A stretch of DNA of 64,000 bases. Origin: Planococcus sp. MER TA 32b (GTDB lineage: Bacteria; Bacillota; Bacilli; Bacillales_A; Planococcaceae). Under the pieces are notes generated by a model. It was not told the origin of the DNA. It saw nothing but the letters and a program-made list of their open reading frames with translations, and made no database searches. The stretch covers positions 1,674,001 to 1,738,000 of the forward strand of contig JAMCAN010000001.1 in the NCBI GenBank assembly GCA_023715185.1, read 5' to 3'. Below, piece by piece: positions 1 through 9,505 of the stretch (its first letter is position 1; the number at the start of each line of letters is the position of its first letter). The translations under genes were made by a program, and so were the position numbers.

Positions 1-162
1 CGCAGCTAATCCGGCTTATGACCCGAAGAGCAGGGCCGCTGGAGTCTGGACAACGAAAAGCGGAAACGGCCGCTCAGCTCCGAAAAGCGTAAGACGATTT
101 GGCGAAATGGCGTCTTTCCAGCCAGGCAGCCAAAGTGGCTTACGACCCAAAAAGCATCACCA
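1..162 (+). repeat. Palindromic repeat family 1, one partial and one near-complete unit
   Basis: Positions 1-54 are the 3' half of one unit (CTTATGACCCGAAGAGC, then GGAGTCTGGACA). Position 55 starts a second unit (GAAAAGCGGAAACGGCC, CGTAAG ... CTTACG) that fades out near 162. The same family recurs near 13.4, 42.5, 47.1, 52.9 and 63.1-63.5 kb. It lies downstream of the minus-strand phosphodiesterase gene. The arms are inverted repeats, so the unit can fold into a hairpin. Confidence 0.8.
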
Positions 163-172
163 CGTATACATC

Positions 173-212
173 AGCAAAAAAAATGCGTCTGCCTCAAACG
201 GGCAGACGCATT
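173..212 (-). terminator. Intrinsic terminator of the GDPD gene
   Basis: A perfect 12-bp stem (182-193 with 201-212) is followed on the minus strand by a T run. The stop codon of the gene (194-196) lies in the loop, so the last codons form one arm of the stem. Confidence 0.85.
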
Positions 213-913
213 TTTTCTTTTATTTTCCCTGGATAATCCGTGATGATGCCAGACAGATGGCGGGAAGGCTGTTTCAGGACTTTTTCAGATCCGACAATAC
301 CATAAATCCTTACAGTCTTTTTCATCTCTTTTAACCGGTGCAGCAGATTTTCTGAGTAAAGGCGTTTGTGCAAATGGACACCGTCAACCCATGTCAGTTT
401 TTCAAGAATGGTAAGCTTAATATTTCTTTTGATTACAAGCGCTGTTTCGATTTCGGGTTTTAATTCTTTCATCTTCTTTAGTATTCCGGCGTTGAAAGAA
501 GAGAGATGGACATGTCCAAGCCCCTCAAGCATGGCCGCCAGTATTTCCGGGCCATCGGGATGTACGTCAAATGATTCCTTGATTTCGATATTCAATGGAA
601 TCGTCTTTTCTTTTGCCCACTGAAAAACCTCATATGCTAAAGGTATGCGGTCAGCTGAAAATTTCCGCCTTCCCCGCTTCCCTATTCTCAAATCTTTTAT
701 TTTTTCATAATCAATCTCTTCAATCCTCAGGTTCCTTCCACTGAGTCTTTTGAGGTTCTCATCATGAAACACCAGCACTACTCCATCTTTTGTTATCTGC
801 ACATCCAACTCGATGCCTACTCCAAGTTCACAGGCCTTGTGAAATGCAGGCCATGTATTCTCGAGCGCAGAAGATGAAGCGCCGCGATGGCTGTATATTT
901 CTATATTTTGCAT
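194..913 (-). CDS. Glycerophosphodiester phosphodiesterase
   Basis: This protein of about 239 residues matches the GDPD family, which hydrolyses glycerophosphodiesters to glycerol-3-phosphate and an alcohol. The N-terminus holds the signature YSHRGASSSALENTWPAF with the catalytic HRG and metal-binding ENT. GIELDVQITKDGVVLVFHDE follows with the E-x-D and HDE catalytic residues, and NIEIKE lies near the middle. No signal peptide or membrane segment is seen, so it is probably cytoplasmic. I chose the ATG at 913 because the HRG motif then starts at residue 8; a longer in-frame start at 1024 would run into the spo0A terminator. It is transcribed alone, with a terminator that includes its stop codon. 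Substrate specificity cannot be told. Confidence 0.88.
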   Translation of the reverse strand: MQNIEIYSHRGASSSALENTWPAFHKACELGVGIELDVQITKDGVVLVFHDENLKRLSGRNLRIEEIDYEKIKDLRIGKRGRRKFSADRIPLAYEVFQWAKEKTIPLNIEIKESFDVHPDGPEILAAMLEGLGHVHLSSFNAGILKKMKELKPEIETALVIKRNIKLTILEKLTWVDGVHLHKRLYSENLLHRLKEMKKTVRIYGIVGSEKVLKQPSRHLSGIITDYPGKIKEKMRLPV

Positions 914-1012
914 GAATACCACGCTTTCCGCTTTAGTAATTTTCTGATGCAGGATTTTTTCATTCGCTGTCCATTTTATCAAACTGGCGTCAGATGTACA
1001 GTTATCCATATG

Positions 1013-1047
1013 AAAAGAGGGCATCGGAAACTGCTGCTCCGATGCCC
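1013..1047 (-). terminator. Terminator downstream of spo0A
   Basis: The hairpin GGGCATCGGA / TCCGATGCCC, followed by TCTTTT on the minus strand, ends the argR-recN-spo0A unit. Confidence 0.85.
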
Positions 1048-1080
1048 ACGTAATTGTATTATTTATTGGATCAATGCCGG

Positions 1081-1839
1081 TTATTCGGTGTCTTTGCTTT
1101 CATTTTCCATGTTTCGGTTGACCGTTTCATGCAACATTGCAATAAATTCCGAGTTTGCCGGACGATTCTTCAGGTATTCTTCGGTGTAGCCGAAGGTCTG
1201 GGCTATCGCCTTGATATCCCCGCGATTCCACACCAGTTCTATCGCATGGCGTATGGAACGTTCAACGCGTGTGGCTGTCGTATCGAATCTTTCGGCAATC
1301 CCCGGATATAAGGATTTTGTAACTTTATGAATTATGTTCGGGTCTTCCAGCACAAGATTAACAGCTTCTTTTAAATATATATAGCCATTGATATGCGCCG
1401 GAATACCGATTTCTTTGATGACCGCAGTAACGGGATCGTCTTTGACTTCCGGTTCCGCATTTTTTTCTTCCATTATATGTTCAATTTGTAATGCCAGACG
1501 GTCAAGCTCGAAAGGTTTCATGATGAAATAAGAAGCTCCGTTTTGAGCAGCCTGGCTCATTAAGGTATCCTGTCCGAAAGCGGACAGCATGATTACACGG
1601 ACATCTTTGAGCTCATCATCCCCTTTTATGGCATCCAGTACACCAATACCATCGAGGAAAGGCATGATATTATCAAGTAATAATATATCAACTTGCTGCT
1701 TTTTCAGCATTTCAATGCATTCTTTCCCGTTATGGACAACTGCCACCACTTGCATATTCGGCTGCAAATTCAAATATTCAACCATCATATCCGCTAATTG
1801 GCGATTATCATCGGCAATCGCGACGTTTATCTTTTCCAT
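1081..1839 (-). CDS. spo0A: Sporulation master response regulator Spo0A
   Basis: This 252-residue Spo0A is slightly shorter than the ~267 of B. subtilis, mostly in the linker. The receiver domain (about 1-120) has the acidic pair D10-D11, phospho-acceptor D56 in DILLLDNIMP, the switch Ser in MLSAFGQ and Lys in MKPF. The C-terminal effector domain (about 140-245) has the family signature RVERSIRHAIE and the NSEFIAM tail motif, so phosphorylation and DNA binding look intact. It starts 34 bp after recN. In sporulating bacilli spoIVB lies between recN and spo0A; here it is absent. In this lineage Spo0A may therefore control stationary-phase, biofilm or competence genes instead of endospore formation (inference). 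Confidence 0.97.
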   Translation of the reverse strand: MEKINVAIADDNRQLADMMVEYLNLQPNMQVVAVVHNGKECIEMLKKQQVDILLLDNIMPFLDGIGVLDAIKGDDELKDVRVIMLSAFGQDTLMSQAAQNGASYFIMKPFELDRLALQIEHIMEEKNAEPEVKDDPVTAVIKEIGIPAHINGYIYLKEAVNLVLEDPNIIHKVTKSLYPGIAERFDTTATRVERSIRHAIELVWNRGDIKAIAQTFGYTEEYLKNRPANSEFIAMLHETVNRNMENESKDTE

Positions 1840-1873
1840 AATTCCACGTCCTCCTGTACCTGCTCTTTGGAGT

Positions 1874-3571
1874 TTATCTCATCGCAAGTTTGCGGTCTTT
1901 GGCGAGTTTAAGCAATTCGTCTGCATGCTGCAAAGTCAATTCTGTAATTTCCGCTCCCGAAAGCATCCTGCTCATCTCTTCCGTCCGTTCACGGCCGTCC
2001 AATTCATGGACTGCTGTAATGGTACGTTTCTTTTCAATCCGTTTTTCTATGAAAAGATGCTGGTCAGCCATAGCCGCAACCTGTGGCAGATGGGATATGC
2101 ACAACACTTGGGAATGCACGGATATAGCTGCAATTTTTTCTGCGATCGCCTGTGCTACCCGGCCACTGACTCCTGTATCAACTTCATCGAATATGATGGA
2201 TGTGATTCCTTGATGCTTCGAAAAAATTGTTTTTAAAGCAAGCATCATCCGTGATAATTCTCCGCCTGAAGCCACTTTTGTCAAAGGCTTCAGAGGCTCC
2301 CCCAGATTAGTTGATATATGGAAGGCGATGGAATCTCCGCCATTCCGGTCGAATTTGCCAGGTGCGAATGGTTCGAAAACCACTTCGAACGAAGCTTTGC
2401 CCATATGCAATTCGCGCAATTGTTCCATTATATCTTTGCTTAGGCGGACGGCCGCTTTTTTCCGCAATAAAGTCAGCTCTTCCGCGTCAATCTTCAGATC
2501 TTCTTTCAATTCCTTAAGCTTTTGCTGATCCAGCTGCAGCCGCTGGTCACGGTTCAGCAATTTATCCAATTCGTCTGTCTGGGTTTCCTGATAGATGAGG
2601 ATATCTTCGACTGAAGCTCCGTACTTCCTTTTCAGTGACTGAATGGCTGCAAGGCGCTGTTCTATTTCATTGAGTCTGGCAGGATCGAATTCCATATCAT
2701 CCAGCATGCGTTTGATCTCCGTAGCTGTATCCTGCAATTGATAGAATGCACCGCTTACCATTTCCGAATGGCTTTGATATGTTTCATCTACTGATGCGGC
2801 ATGTTCTAATTCAGACATTGCAGAACCGACCCAGTCCAATCCTTTGGATTCTCCTTGAATCGCTTCATGCGCTGAAGAAACCGATTCATAAATCTTATTA
2901 AAGTTCTGCAGTTTTTTTCGTTCCAGCACCAGTTCTTCTTCTTCACCGGCCGTAAGTTCAGCCGCTTCGATTTCTCGGAGCTGGAAAGTCAGCAGATCGA
3001 TTCGCTGGGCAATTTGCTGTTCATTTTCATTATACGTGGAAAACTCACGTTTCAATTTCGTGTATTTTTCATAAGTATTGGAATAACTCGCTTTCGCTTT
3101 CAAGAGACTCTTTCCGGCGTATTGATCCAATAAATGAAGATGCCGCTTTTCATCCATCAACTCCTGGGTTTCATGCTGCCCATGTATGTCGATCAATGCA
3201 CCGCCGACTTCACGCAGTATGGAAATCGTCACCAATTTGCCGTTGATCCGGCAAACATTCTTTCCTCTGTCATTCAACTCGCGGCGCAATAATACATCGC
3301 CTTCAGCAGAATCTATACCCAGTTCATCCATCTTACGAAAAACCGGGTGTTTGGGATCTTCAATTGAAAAAAGCCCCTCTATTTCAGCTTTGCTGGCTCC
3401 ATGCCTGATGAACTCCTGGCTTCCTCTGCCGCCAGCCAATAGATTGACTGCATCGATGATGATCGACTTCCCTGCGCCTGTTTCCCCAGTCAACACTGTA
3501 AGCCCTTCTGTAAAACTGACTGTCAGATTATCTATAATTGCAAAATTCCTAATATCCAATTCACGAAGCAT
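1874..3571 (-). CDS. recN: DNA repair protein RecN
   Basis: This 565-residue SMC-like ATPase acts early in double-strand break repair and natural transformation. The N-terminus has FAIIDNLTVSF and the Walker A GETGAGKS. A long central coiled coil (about 150-370) follows. The C-terminal half carries the ABC signature VASGGELSRMMLALK and the Walker B TSIIFDEVDTGVSG. Length is normal for the family. The start has an AGAGGTGA ribosome site and lies 17 bp after argR, so the genes are cotranscribed. Confidence 0.97.
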   Translation of the reverse strand: MLRELDIRNFAIIDNLTVSFTEGLTVLTGETGAGKSIIIDAVNLLAGGRGSQEFIRHGASKAEIEGLFSIEDPKHPVFRKMDELGIDSAEGDVLLRRELNDRGKNVCRINGKLVTISILREVGGALIDIHGQHETQELMDEKRHLHLLDQYAGKSLLKAKASYSNTYEKYTKLKREFSTYNENEQQIAQRIDLLTFQLREIEAAELTAGEEEELVLERKKLQNFNKIYESVSSAHEAIQGESKGLDWVGSAMSELEHAASVDETYQSHSEMVSGAFYQLQDTATEIKRMLDDMEFDPARLNEIEQRLAAIQSLKRKYGASVEDILIYQETQTDELDKLLNRDQRLQLDQQKLKELKEDLKIDAEELTLLRKKAAVRLSKDIMEQLRELHMGKASFEVVFEPFAPGKFDRNGGDSIAFHISTNLGEPLKPLTKVASGGELSRMMLALKTIFSKHQGITSIIFDEVDTGVSGRVAQAIAEKIAAISVHSQVLCISHLPQVAAMADQHLFIEKRIEKKRTITAVHELDGRERTEEMSRMLSGAEITELTLQHADELLKLAKDRKLAMR

Positions 3572-3588
3572 CAGCTTTCACCTCTTCA

Positions 3589-4038
3589 TCAAAGCATTTC
3601 AATCAAGCGCTGTTTTAATATATCCCGATGTTCTATATCCCTGCATATTATCAAACAGGTGTCATCTCCACATATTGTTCCCAGTATCTCCGGCCAGTCC
3701 AGATGGTCAATCAGCGAACCTATAGCGTGGGCGTTGCCCGGCAAGGTTTTCATGACAAGAAAATGGCTGGCGCCGTCGATGCTTACAAAGGCATCGGTAA
3801 GCGCGCGATGCAATTTCTGCATCGGATTAAAACGCTGATCCGCCGGCAAACTGTATTTATAACGTCCGTCCTGCAATGGAACTTTGACGAGATGCAATTC
3901 CTTTATATCCCTTGAAACCGTAGCTTGAGTGACTTCATATCCCCCAGCTTTTAAAATATCCACCAATTCATCCTGTGTTTCGATCTCCCGGTTCGAGATG
4001 AGGTCACGGATTTTAATATGGCGTTGTCCTTTATTCAT
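3589..4038 (-). CDS. argR: Arginine repressor/activator ArgR (AhrC)
   Basis: This 149-residue ArgR-family regulator is hexameric in known members and binds ARG boxes with arginine as co-repressor. The N-terminal winged helix includes [20 protein letters not shown] followed by SRDIKELHL. The C-terminal oligomerisation and arginine-binding domain holds [16 protein letters not shown] and [13 protein letters not shown]. It is the first gene of an argR-recN-spo0A unit, after a terminator that separates it from tlyA. A perfect ARG-box-like palindrome lies in its own promoter region, which implies autoregulation. Confidence 0.95.
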   Translation of the reverse strand: MNKGQRHIKIRDLISNREIETQDELVDILKAGGYEVTQATVSRDIKELHLVKVPLQDGRYKYSLPADQRFNPMQKLHRALTDAFVSIDGASHFLVMKTLPGNAHAIGSLIDHLDWPEILGTICGDDTCLIICRDIEHRDILKQRLIEML

Positions 4039-4054
4039 AATGTGCCCCCTGAAT

Positions 4055-4066
4055 GAATAATTATTC
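4055..4066. promoter_or_regulatory. ARG box in the argR promoter region
   Basis: GAATAATTATTC is a perfect 12-bp palindrome 17 bp upstream of the argR start. It resembles the Gram-positive ARG box core (TGAATAATTATTCA-like). Confidence 0.6.
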
Positions 4067-4098
4067 TAATTCTTTTATATCGTAACCTTAAACCTGTC

Positions 4099-4135
4099 TA
4101 AAAACAAGAAAACACATGCCCGTAGGAATGTGTTT
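4099..4135 (-). terminator. Terminator between tlyA and argR
   Basis: AAACACAT / ATGTGTTT stem (4110-4117 with 4128-4135), followed on the minus strand by TTCTTGTTTTT. Confidence 0.7.
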
Positions 4136-4140
4136 GCCTG

Positions 4141-4962
4141 CTAGAAATTATTATGGGCTGATTTGACAGTCTGTTCAACCGCCCCTTCGGAAACGGAAGA
4201 GACTTCTTCCCCTTCAAAAGCGGATTGCAGATGGAAAAGGAATTCAATATTGCCCTCTCCTCCGGTTATGGGAGAAAACGACATGTTCCGAATATGAAAA
4301 CCGGCTTCCGACGAAAACCCGCCGACTTTCATCAGCACGTCCCTATGGACTTTGGCATCGCGGATAATCCCTTTTTTACCGACATTTTCCCTGCCCGCCT
4401 CGAATTGAGGTTTTACAAGGGCAATCACATCGCCACCCGGAACCAATATTGTCTTCAATACCGGAAGGATGATTTTCAGTGAAATAAATGAAACGTCAAT
4501 GCTGGCGAATTCAGGCAGCCCTTCTGTGAAATCTTCAGGTTTGGAATGGCGGAAATTCGTCCGTTCCATAATGGTCACACGATCGTCCTGCCTGATTTTC
4601 CAGGCCAGCTGATTATAGCCGACATCAAGCGCGTAACAATGGGCGGCACCGTTCTGTAAAGCACAGTCTGTAAATCCGCCGGTGGAAGATCCGATATCAA
4701 GCATCAGTTTGCCTTCAACAGAAAGGGCAAACTCAGCCAGGGCTTTTTCAAGCTTTAAACCGCCGCGGCTTACATACTTTAAATCATTGCCCTTCATTTG
4801 CAAAGGAGCATCCGATAAGATCTTCTCCCCCGGTTTATTCAGCCGCTCAGAACCGGAATAGATGATTCCAGCCATGATGGCGCGTTTCGCTTTCTCACGC
4901 GTTTCACATATTCCCCTTTCAACAAGGAGAACATCCACACGCTCTTTTTTTATTTTATTCAT
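4141..4962 (-). CDS. tlyA: TlyA family rRNA methyltransferase / putative hemolysin (YqxC)
   Basis: This 273-residue protein has an N-terminal S4 RNA-binding domain ([20 protein letters not shown], about 8-65) and a FtsJ-like SAM methyltransferase domain whose motif I is [31 protein letters not shown] and the C-terminal [14 protein letters not shown] are typical of TlyA proteins. Mycobacterial TlyA makes 2'-O-methylations in 16S and 23S rRNA; the Bacillus orthologue's target is less certain. Its ATG overlaps the dxs stop codon (4 bp), so translation is probably coupled. Confidence 0.92.
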   Translation of the reverse strand: MNKIKKERVDVLLVERGICETREKAKRAIMAGIIYSGSERLNKPGEKILSDAPLQMKGNDLKYVSRGGLKLEKALAEFALSVEGKLMLDIGSSTGGFTDCALQNGAAHCYALDVGYNQLAWKIRQDDRVTIMERTNFRHSKPEDFTEGLPEFASIDVSFISLKIILPVLKTILVPGGDVIALVKPQFEAGRENVGKKGIIRDAKVHRDVLMKVGGFSSEAGFHIRNMSFSPITGGEGNIEFLFHLQSAFEGEEVSSVSEGAVEQTVKSAHNNF

Positions 4963-6875
4963 AGGGCCTTAAAGCCTGCCTGTGATTTTTCAGGAATCAG
5001 ATTTTGAACAGTGCGCACGACTTGGTCGCTGTTCATATGGATCTCGTCCATCAACTCAGCGACATCACCGTGTTCGATGAATTGATCCGGAATTCCCATA
5101 CGGTCGATTGTCGCGTCATGGTAGTTGTTATCATGGGCAAACTCAAGGACTGCGCTGCCGAAACCGCCCTGCAGGACCGCTTCTTCAATGGTCATCACCG
5201 GAATACTGCGTTTGAAAATGGCATGAAGCATTTCTTCATCCATCGGTTTAATGAAACGCGCGTTGACAACTTCGGCATTGATGCCTTTTTCAGCAAGTTT
5301 TTCTGCTGCATCCAGCGCCATCGGTATCGTTGTACCGAAAGTCAGGATAACGGCGTCTGTGCCTTTTTTCAGGACTTCCCAGCTGCCGATCGGCAATGCC
5401 TGCAGCTCATCATCCATCTCTACACCAAGCCCGTTGCCCCGCGGATAACGCAATGCAATAGGACCTCCGTTATAGTCGATGGCGGTTTTCACCATATGCT
5501 GCCCTTCGTTTTCATCTTTCGGCATCATGACAACCATATTCGGAAGGTTGCGGAGGAAGGCGACATCAAATACACCCTGATGTGTCTCACCGTCTGCCCC
5601 GACCAGACCAGAGCGGTCAATGCCGATGAATACATTCAGGTTCTGGCGGCAAATATCATGCACGACCTGATCATAGGCGCGTTGAAGGAATGTCGAATAG
5701 ATGGCAAGGAAAGGTTTCATGTCCTGTGTAGCGAGTCCGGCTGACATGGTAGTGGCATGCTGTTCAGCAATTCCCACATCATAGAAACGTTTGGGAAATT
5801 CGGAAGCGAAGCCTTCAAGTTTGGAACCTACAGGCATCGCAGGCGTAATTGCCACAATACGTTCATCTGTACGGGCCAGCTTGCGGACAGTTTCAGCTAT
5901 CAAACCGCTCCAGGACGGCGCTTTGGATGATGATTTCACAAGGTCCCCTGTATCGATCTTATAAGGGCCGGTTCCGTGCCATGTGCCGATTTTATCCTGT
6001 TCTGCAGGCAAGAAGCCTTTACCTTTTTTAGTAATGACGTGCAACAATACAGGTCCGCCGACTTTTTTGGCATACTGGAGGTTATCTTCCAGCTCTTCCA
6101 GATCATGGCCGTCGATTGGTCCAAGGTACGTGAATCCAAGCTCCTCAAAGAACATGCCCGATACCAGAAGATACTTAAGGCTGTCTTTTACACGTTCCGC
6201 AGTGGTGGCGAGTTTGCCGCCGACAGCGGGAACTTTTTTAAGAAGATACTCAAGATCGTCTTTGGCTTTATTGTATTTACCGGCAGTGCGCATCCGGCCA
6301 AGCATGGAATGCAATGCGCCTACGTTCGGGGCAATCGACATTTCGTTGTCATTCAGTATGACAACCATGTCGGTGTTTGCGTGACCGATGTGGTTAAGGG
6401 CCTCCAATGCCATACCGCCAGTCAATGCGCCATCGCCGATAATCGGAATGACATGATTTTTTGCCCCTTTGATATCGCGGGCAGCAGCCATTCCCATAGC
6501 TGCGGATAAAGAAGTTGAACTATGTCCTGTTTCCCAGACATCATGGTCGCTTTCATTGCGTTTAGGGAAACCGCAAAGTCCTTTGAACTGGCGCAATGTA
6601 TCAAATTGCGAAGCTCTCCCGGTCAAGATTTTATGGACGTAGGACTGATGACCGACATCCCAGATCAATTTGTCGGATGGGCTGTCGAATACGCGGTGAA
6701 GCGCAACCGTCAATTCGACCACACCCAGATTCGGTCCGATATGGCCGCCGGTCTTTGATAAGTTCTCTATTAAAAATCGTCTGATATCTTCACTTAATTC
6801 AACAAGCTGAGCATTATTCAGCTGTTTTAAGAAAGATGGACTAGTAATCGTATGAAGATCCATTCCATCACACAC
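4959..6875 (-). CDS. dxs: 1-deoxy-D-xylulose-5-phosphate synthase
   Basis: This 638-residue thiamine diphosphate enzyme condenses pyruvate and glyceraldehyde-3-phosphate to DXP, the first step of the MEP isoprenoid pathway. The TPP/Mg motif begins [18 protein letters not shown] and ends at LNDN. The transketolase-type centre and C-terminal domains are present ([27 protein letters not shown]). Full length. It lies in an ispA-dxs-tlyA stretch, with ispG and ispH for the same pathway elsewhere in the window. Confidence 0.98.
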   Translation of the reverse strand: MCDGMDLHTITSPSFLKQLNNAQLVELSEDIRRFLIENLSKTGGHIGPNLGVVELTVALHRVFDSPSDKLIWDVGHQSYVHKILTGRASQFDTLRQFKGLCGFPKRNESDHDVWETGHSSTSLSAAMGMAAARDIKGAKNHVIPIIGDGALTGGMALEALNHIGHANTDMVVILNDNEMSIAPNVGALHSMLGRMRTAGKYNKAKDDLEYLLKKVPAVGGKLATTAERVKDSLKYLLVSGMFFEELGFTYLGPIDGHDLEELEDNLQYAKKVGGPVLLHVITKKGKGFLPAEQDKIGTWHGTGPYKIDTGDLVKSSSKAPSWSGLIAETVRKLARTDERIVAITPAMPVGSKLEGFASEFPKRFYDVGIAEQHATTMSAGLATQDMKPFLAIYSTFLQRAYDQVVHDICRQNLNVFIGIDRSGLVGADGETHQGVFDVAFLRNLPNMVVMMPKDENEGQHMVKTAIDYNGGPIALRYPRGNGLGVEMDDELQALPIGSWEVLKKGTDAVILTFGTTIPMALDAAEKLAEKGINAEVVNARFIKPMDEEMLHAIFKRSIPVMTIEEAVLQGGFGSAVLEFAHDNNYHDATIDRMGIPDQFIEHGDVAELMDEIHMNSDQVVRTVQNLIPEKSQAGFKAL

Positions 6876-6955
6876 CTTTTTAAAAATTTTTCCGTCTTTA
6901 TTTCTCTCTACATTATATCAATTGTCAGCGAATGTACAAACGGGAGCAACTATTG

Positions 6956-7834
6956 TCAGTTTTTTCTTTTGACAATCATCTCGGTCAATTCTTTCAATAA
7001 TCCCATTTCCCCGTTCAGGCCGTCGATTGAAGCCAATGCTTCCGAAGCGTGGTGGTCCAGTTTTTCCTTTGCCCTCGGCAAAGTCAGAATGCCCGGATAC
7101 GTGCTTTTTTCGCTGTCTTCATCTTTTCCTGCGGTTTTGCCGAGTTCTTCCGAAGTGCCTGTCACATCCAGAATATCGTCTTGAATCTGAAATGCCAGTC
7201 CCAGATGTTCCCCGAAACGGGTCAGCGACATGATGGTTTCCGGTTTCGCCTGCGAAAGAATCGCACCGGCCAGTATACTGAAAGTCAGCAGGGCGCCAGT
7301 TTTCAATCGATGCACTTGCTCGAGTTCCTGTAATTCCAATTTCTTTTCTTCGCCTTCAATATCAAGGATCTGGCCGCCGACCATCCCTTCTGCGCCGGCT
7401 GCTACACTCAGCAGATCGATCAATTGCACTTTTTCATCGCTCGATACATTTTCTAAGCGCGCGATCAAACCGAAGCTGTACGTAAGCAAAGCGTCACCCG
7501 CAAGGATGGCGACTGCCTCTCCATAAACTTTATGGTTAGTCGGCATGCCTCTTCTCAAGTCATCGTCATCCATACTCGGCAAATCGTCATGGATCAATGA
7601 ATAGGTATGGATCATTTCAATTGCTGCCGCAACTTTCAAAGCATCCGGATGGTTATGGCCAAGTTCATGCATCACCGCAAGCAGAAGGATCGGGCGAATG
7701 CGTTTGCCGCCTGCCTGCAAGGAATAATTCATGGATTCCTTTAATGAGGAAGGTATTGATAATGAAGAAATCTGATTCAGCAACTCCTGCTGGATCAATG
7801 GTTCATAATGGCTGCGGAAGTTATTCAACTTCAT
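6956..7834 (-). CDS. ispA: Farnesyl diphosphate / polyprenyl synthase IspA
   Basis: This 292-residue all-helical trans-prenyltransferase carries both aspartate-rich motifs, LIHDDLPSMDDDDLRRG (first) and FQIQDDILDVTG (second), and GGKRIRP for diphosphate binding. It condenses IPP with DMAPP/GPP to farnesyl diphosphate for quinone, heme O and undecaprenyl synthesis. Its ATG overlaps the xseB stop, giving an xseA-xseB-ispA translationally coupled cluster. An 80-bp gap precedes dxs. Confidence 0.96.
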   Translation of the reverse strand: MKLNNFRSHYEPLIQQELLNQISSLSIPSSLKESMNYSLQAGGKRIRPILLLAVMHELGHNHPDALKVAAAIEMIHTYSLIHDDLPSMDDDDLRRGMPTNHKVYGEAVAILAGDALLTYSFGLIARLENVSSDEKVQLIDLLSVAAGAEGMVGGQILDIEGEEKKLELQELEQVHRLKTGALLTFSILAGAILSQAKPETIMSLTRFGEHLGLAFQIQDDILDVTGTSEELGKTAGKDEDSEKSTYPGILTLPRAKEKLDHHASEALASIDGLNGEMGLLKELTEMIVKRKN

Positions 7835-8067
7835 TTTTCAATACCGTCCTTTCCGATATCGACAGGTGTTTCCTTGCCGTCTTTCATCATCGTCACTAAT
7901 TGCTCTTCTGCATTCTGCAGTTTATCGTGACACACTTTTGATAATTCCATGCCTTTTTGATATAGCGTCAATGCTTCTTCAAGAGGCACATCCCCCTGCT
8001 CAAGCTGGCGGACGATTTCCTCCAATTGCTGCATTGCGTCATTGAACATGATTTTCTTTTCAGCCAT
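7831..8067 (-). CDS. xseB: Exodeoxyribonuclease VII small subunit
   Basis: This 78-residue XseB has the family core FNDAMQQLEEIVRQLEQGDV and the following PLEEALTLYQKGMEL. I chose the ATG at 8067, which overlaps the end of xseA by 8 bp and has a GGGGAG ribosome site. Upstream in-frame codons belong to the xseA overlap. It pairs with XseA in a nuclease that degrades single-stranded DNA to oligonucleotides. Confidence 0.95.
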   Translation of the reverse strand: MAEKKIMFNDAMQQLEEIVRQLEQGDVPLEEALTLYQKGMELSKVCHDKLQNAEEQLVTMMKDGKETPVDIGKDGIEK

Positions 8068-9421
8068 CAGTATGCTCCCCTTTTGTAGTTGGAATGGTTT
8101 TTGTGACGGTTGTTTCAACAGTGCCGTCCTGCATGGTCACTTTAAGTTGGTCTCCGGCTTCCACCTGGCTGATGCTTTTTACTACATCGCCGTCTTTATA
8201 GGGGATGGTGTAGCCCCTTTCCATGAGTTTTAAAGGACTTAAAGCGTCAAGTGTCCGTATTGCCGAACTTAATTTCAATTTATCTGTATTAATGGATTGG
8301 ACTGCTGATTGCTCCAGCCGCTTTTGCATTTGGCTGAGATCCGCCTGCGACTGCCGGATCCGCTGTGCCGGAATCCGGTTGGCCAATTGGCGATCCAGAT
8401 TCGCATACCTTTCCCGCGACCGGTTAAGATGCTGGAAAACTTCACGTTGAAGTGAATCTGTCGCACGTTCCACTCTTTCGATGAATGGACGATATAGTCG
8501 GTCGGGATATGCGAAAGGCATCGAAGTCGTCAGCTTTCTTAAAGCCGTCTTTTCCCTGTCGAGCAGGTTCGTAATGACACGGTACATGCCACTCTTCTGA
8601 TTTATCACCCTGTCCAGCAGTTCCGTCCGGCTCGGCACTGCAAGTTCAGCAGCGGCTGTCGGTGTGGCAGCGCGCAGATCAGCGACAAAATCCGCGATCG
8701 TCGTGTCCGTTTCATGGCCTACTGCGGAGATGATCGGAATCCGTGAATCGAAGATGGCTCTAGCGACCGCTTCTTCATTGAAAGCCCACAGATCTTCAAT
8801 TGATCCGCCGCCCCGGCCGACGATCATGACGTCAAAATCCGATTTATTGGCTGCCTGTATCGACTGGACAATGGATCTTGTCGCCTGCTCCCCTTGTACA
8901 AGAGTCGGAAATATCGTGACCTTGGCAAGTGGATAGCGCCGGTTCAATGTGATGATGATATCTCTGACTGCCGCTCCGGTCGGGGCGGTGACTACCGCGA
9001 TCTTGTCAGGGAATCTTGGCAATTGCTTCTTATGTGAAGGATTGAAAAACCCTTCTTCATGAAGCTTCTTTTTCAATTGCTCGAACGCAAGGTAATAATC
9101 TCCAATGCCATCCGGCTGCATTGACTGGGTGTATAGCTGATACTGGCCTGATGCTTCATATACAGAAACATCCCCCCGTATCAGCACGGTCATGCCGCTT
9201 TCCGGCTTGAATTTCACAGAACGTGCATTGGCCGCGAACATCACCGCAGGGAGGCGCGCTGAACTGTCCTTCAATGTGAAGTAGATATGGCCGCTGGTAT
9301 GGATTTTCACATTCGACAATTCCCCTTTTACATATACATCCCGCAAATGAGGGTCTGCGTCAAACTTCTTTTTTATGTATTTCGTTAATGCTTTTACACT
9401 TAAGTATGGGTCGGACGTCAA
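8060..9421 (-). CDS. xseA: Exodeoxyribonuclease VII large subunit
   Basis: This 453-residue subunit has an N-terminal OB fold (VKGELSNVKIHTSGHIYFTL) and the catalytic core with AVVTAPTGAAVRDI, VGRGGGSIEDLWAFNEE and ISAVGHETDTTIADFVADLR. A long coiled-coil region (about 270-400) binds XseB. Start MTSDPYLSVKALTKYIKKKF aligns with the family N-terminus. A weak AAAGCTGT hairpin lies between it and folD. Confidence 0.97.
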   Translation of the reverse strand: MTSDPYLSVKALTKYIKKKFDADPHLRDVYVKGELSNVKIHTSGHIYFTLKDSSARLPAVMFAANARSVKFKPESGMTVLIRGDVSVYEASGQYQLYTQSMQPDGIGDYYLAFEQLKKKLHEEGFFNPSHKKQLPRFPDKIAVVTAPTGAAVRDIIITLNRRYPLAKVTIFPTLVQGEQATRSIVQSIQAANKSDFDVMIVGRGGGSIEDLWAFNEEAVARAIFDSRIPIISAVGHETDTTIADFVADLRAATPTAAAELAVPSRTELLDRVINQKSGMYRVITNLLDREKTALRKLTTSMPFAYPDRLYRPFIERVERATDSLQREVFQHLNRSRERYANLDRQLANRIPAQRIRQSQADLSQMQKRLEQSAVQSINTDKLKLSSAIRTLDALSPLKLMERGYTIPYKDGDVVKSISQVEAGDQLKVTMQDGTVETTVTKTIPTTKGEHTDG

Positions 9422-9505
9422 GTTTTCAGCCCCTATCTTCCATATTAAAAAGCTGTCTTTCTTTCGAAAAACAGCTTTGTTTCTTATTATTTTACATGCT
9501 CACGC

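Noticed and set aside
5004..5744. Long plus-strand frame (246 codons) opposite dxs
   Set aside because: Antisense shadow of a strongly conserved coding gene; composition is atypical and it has no ribosome site.
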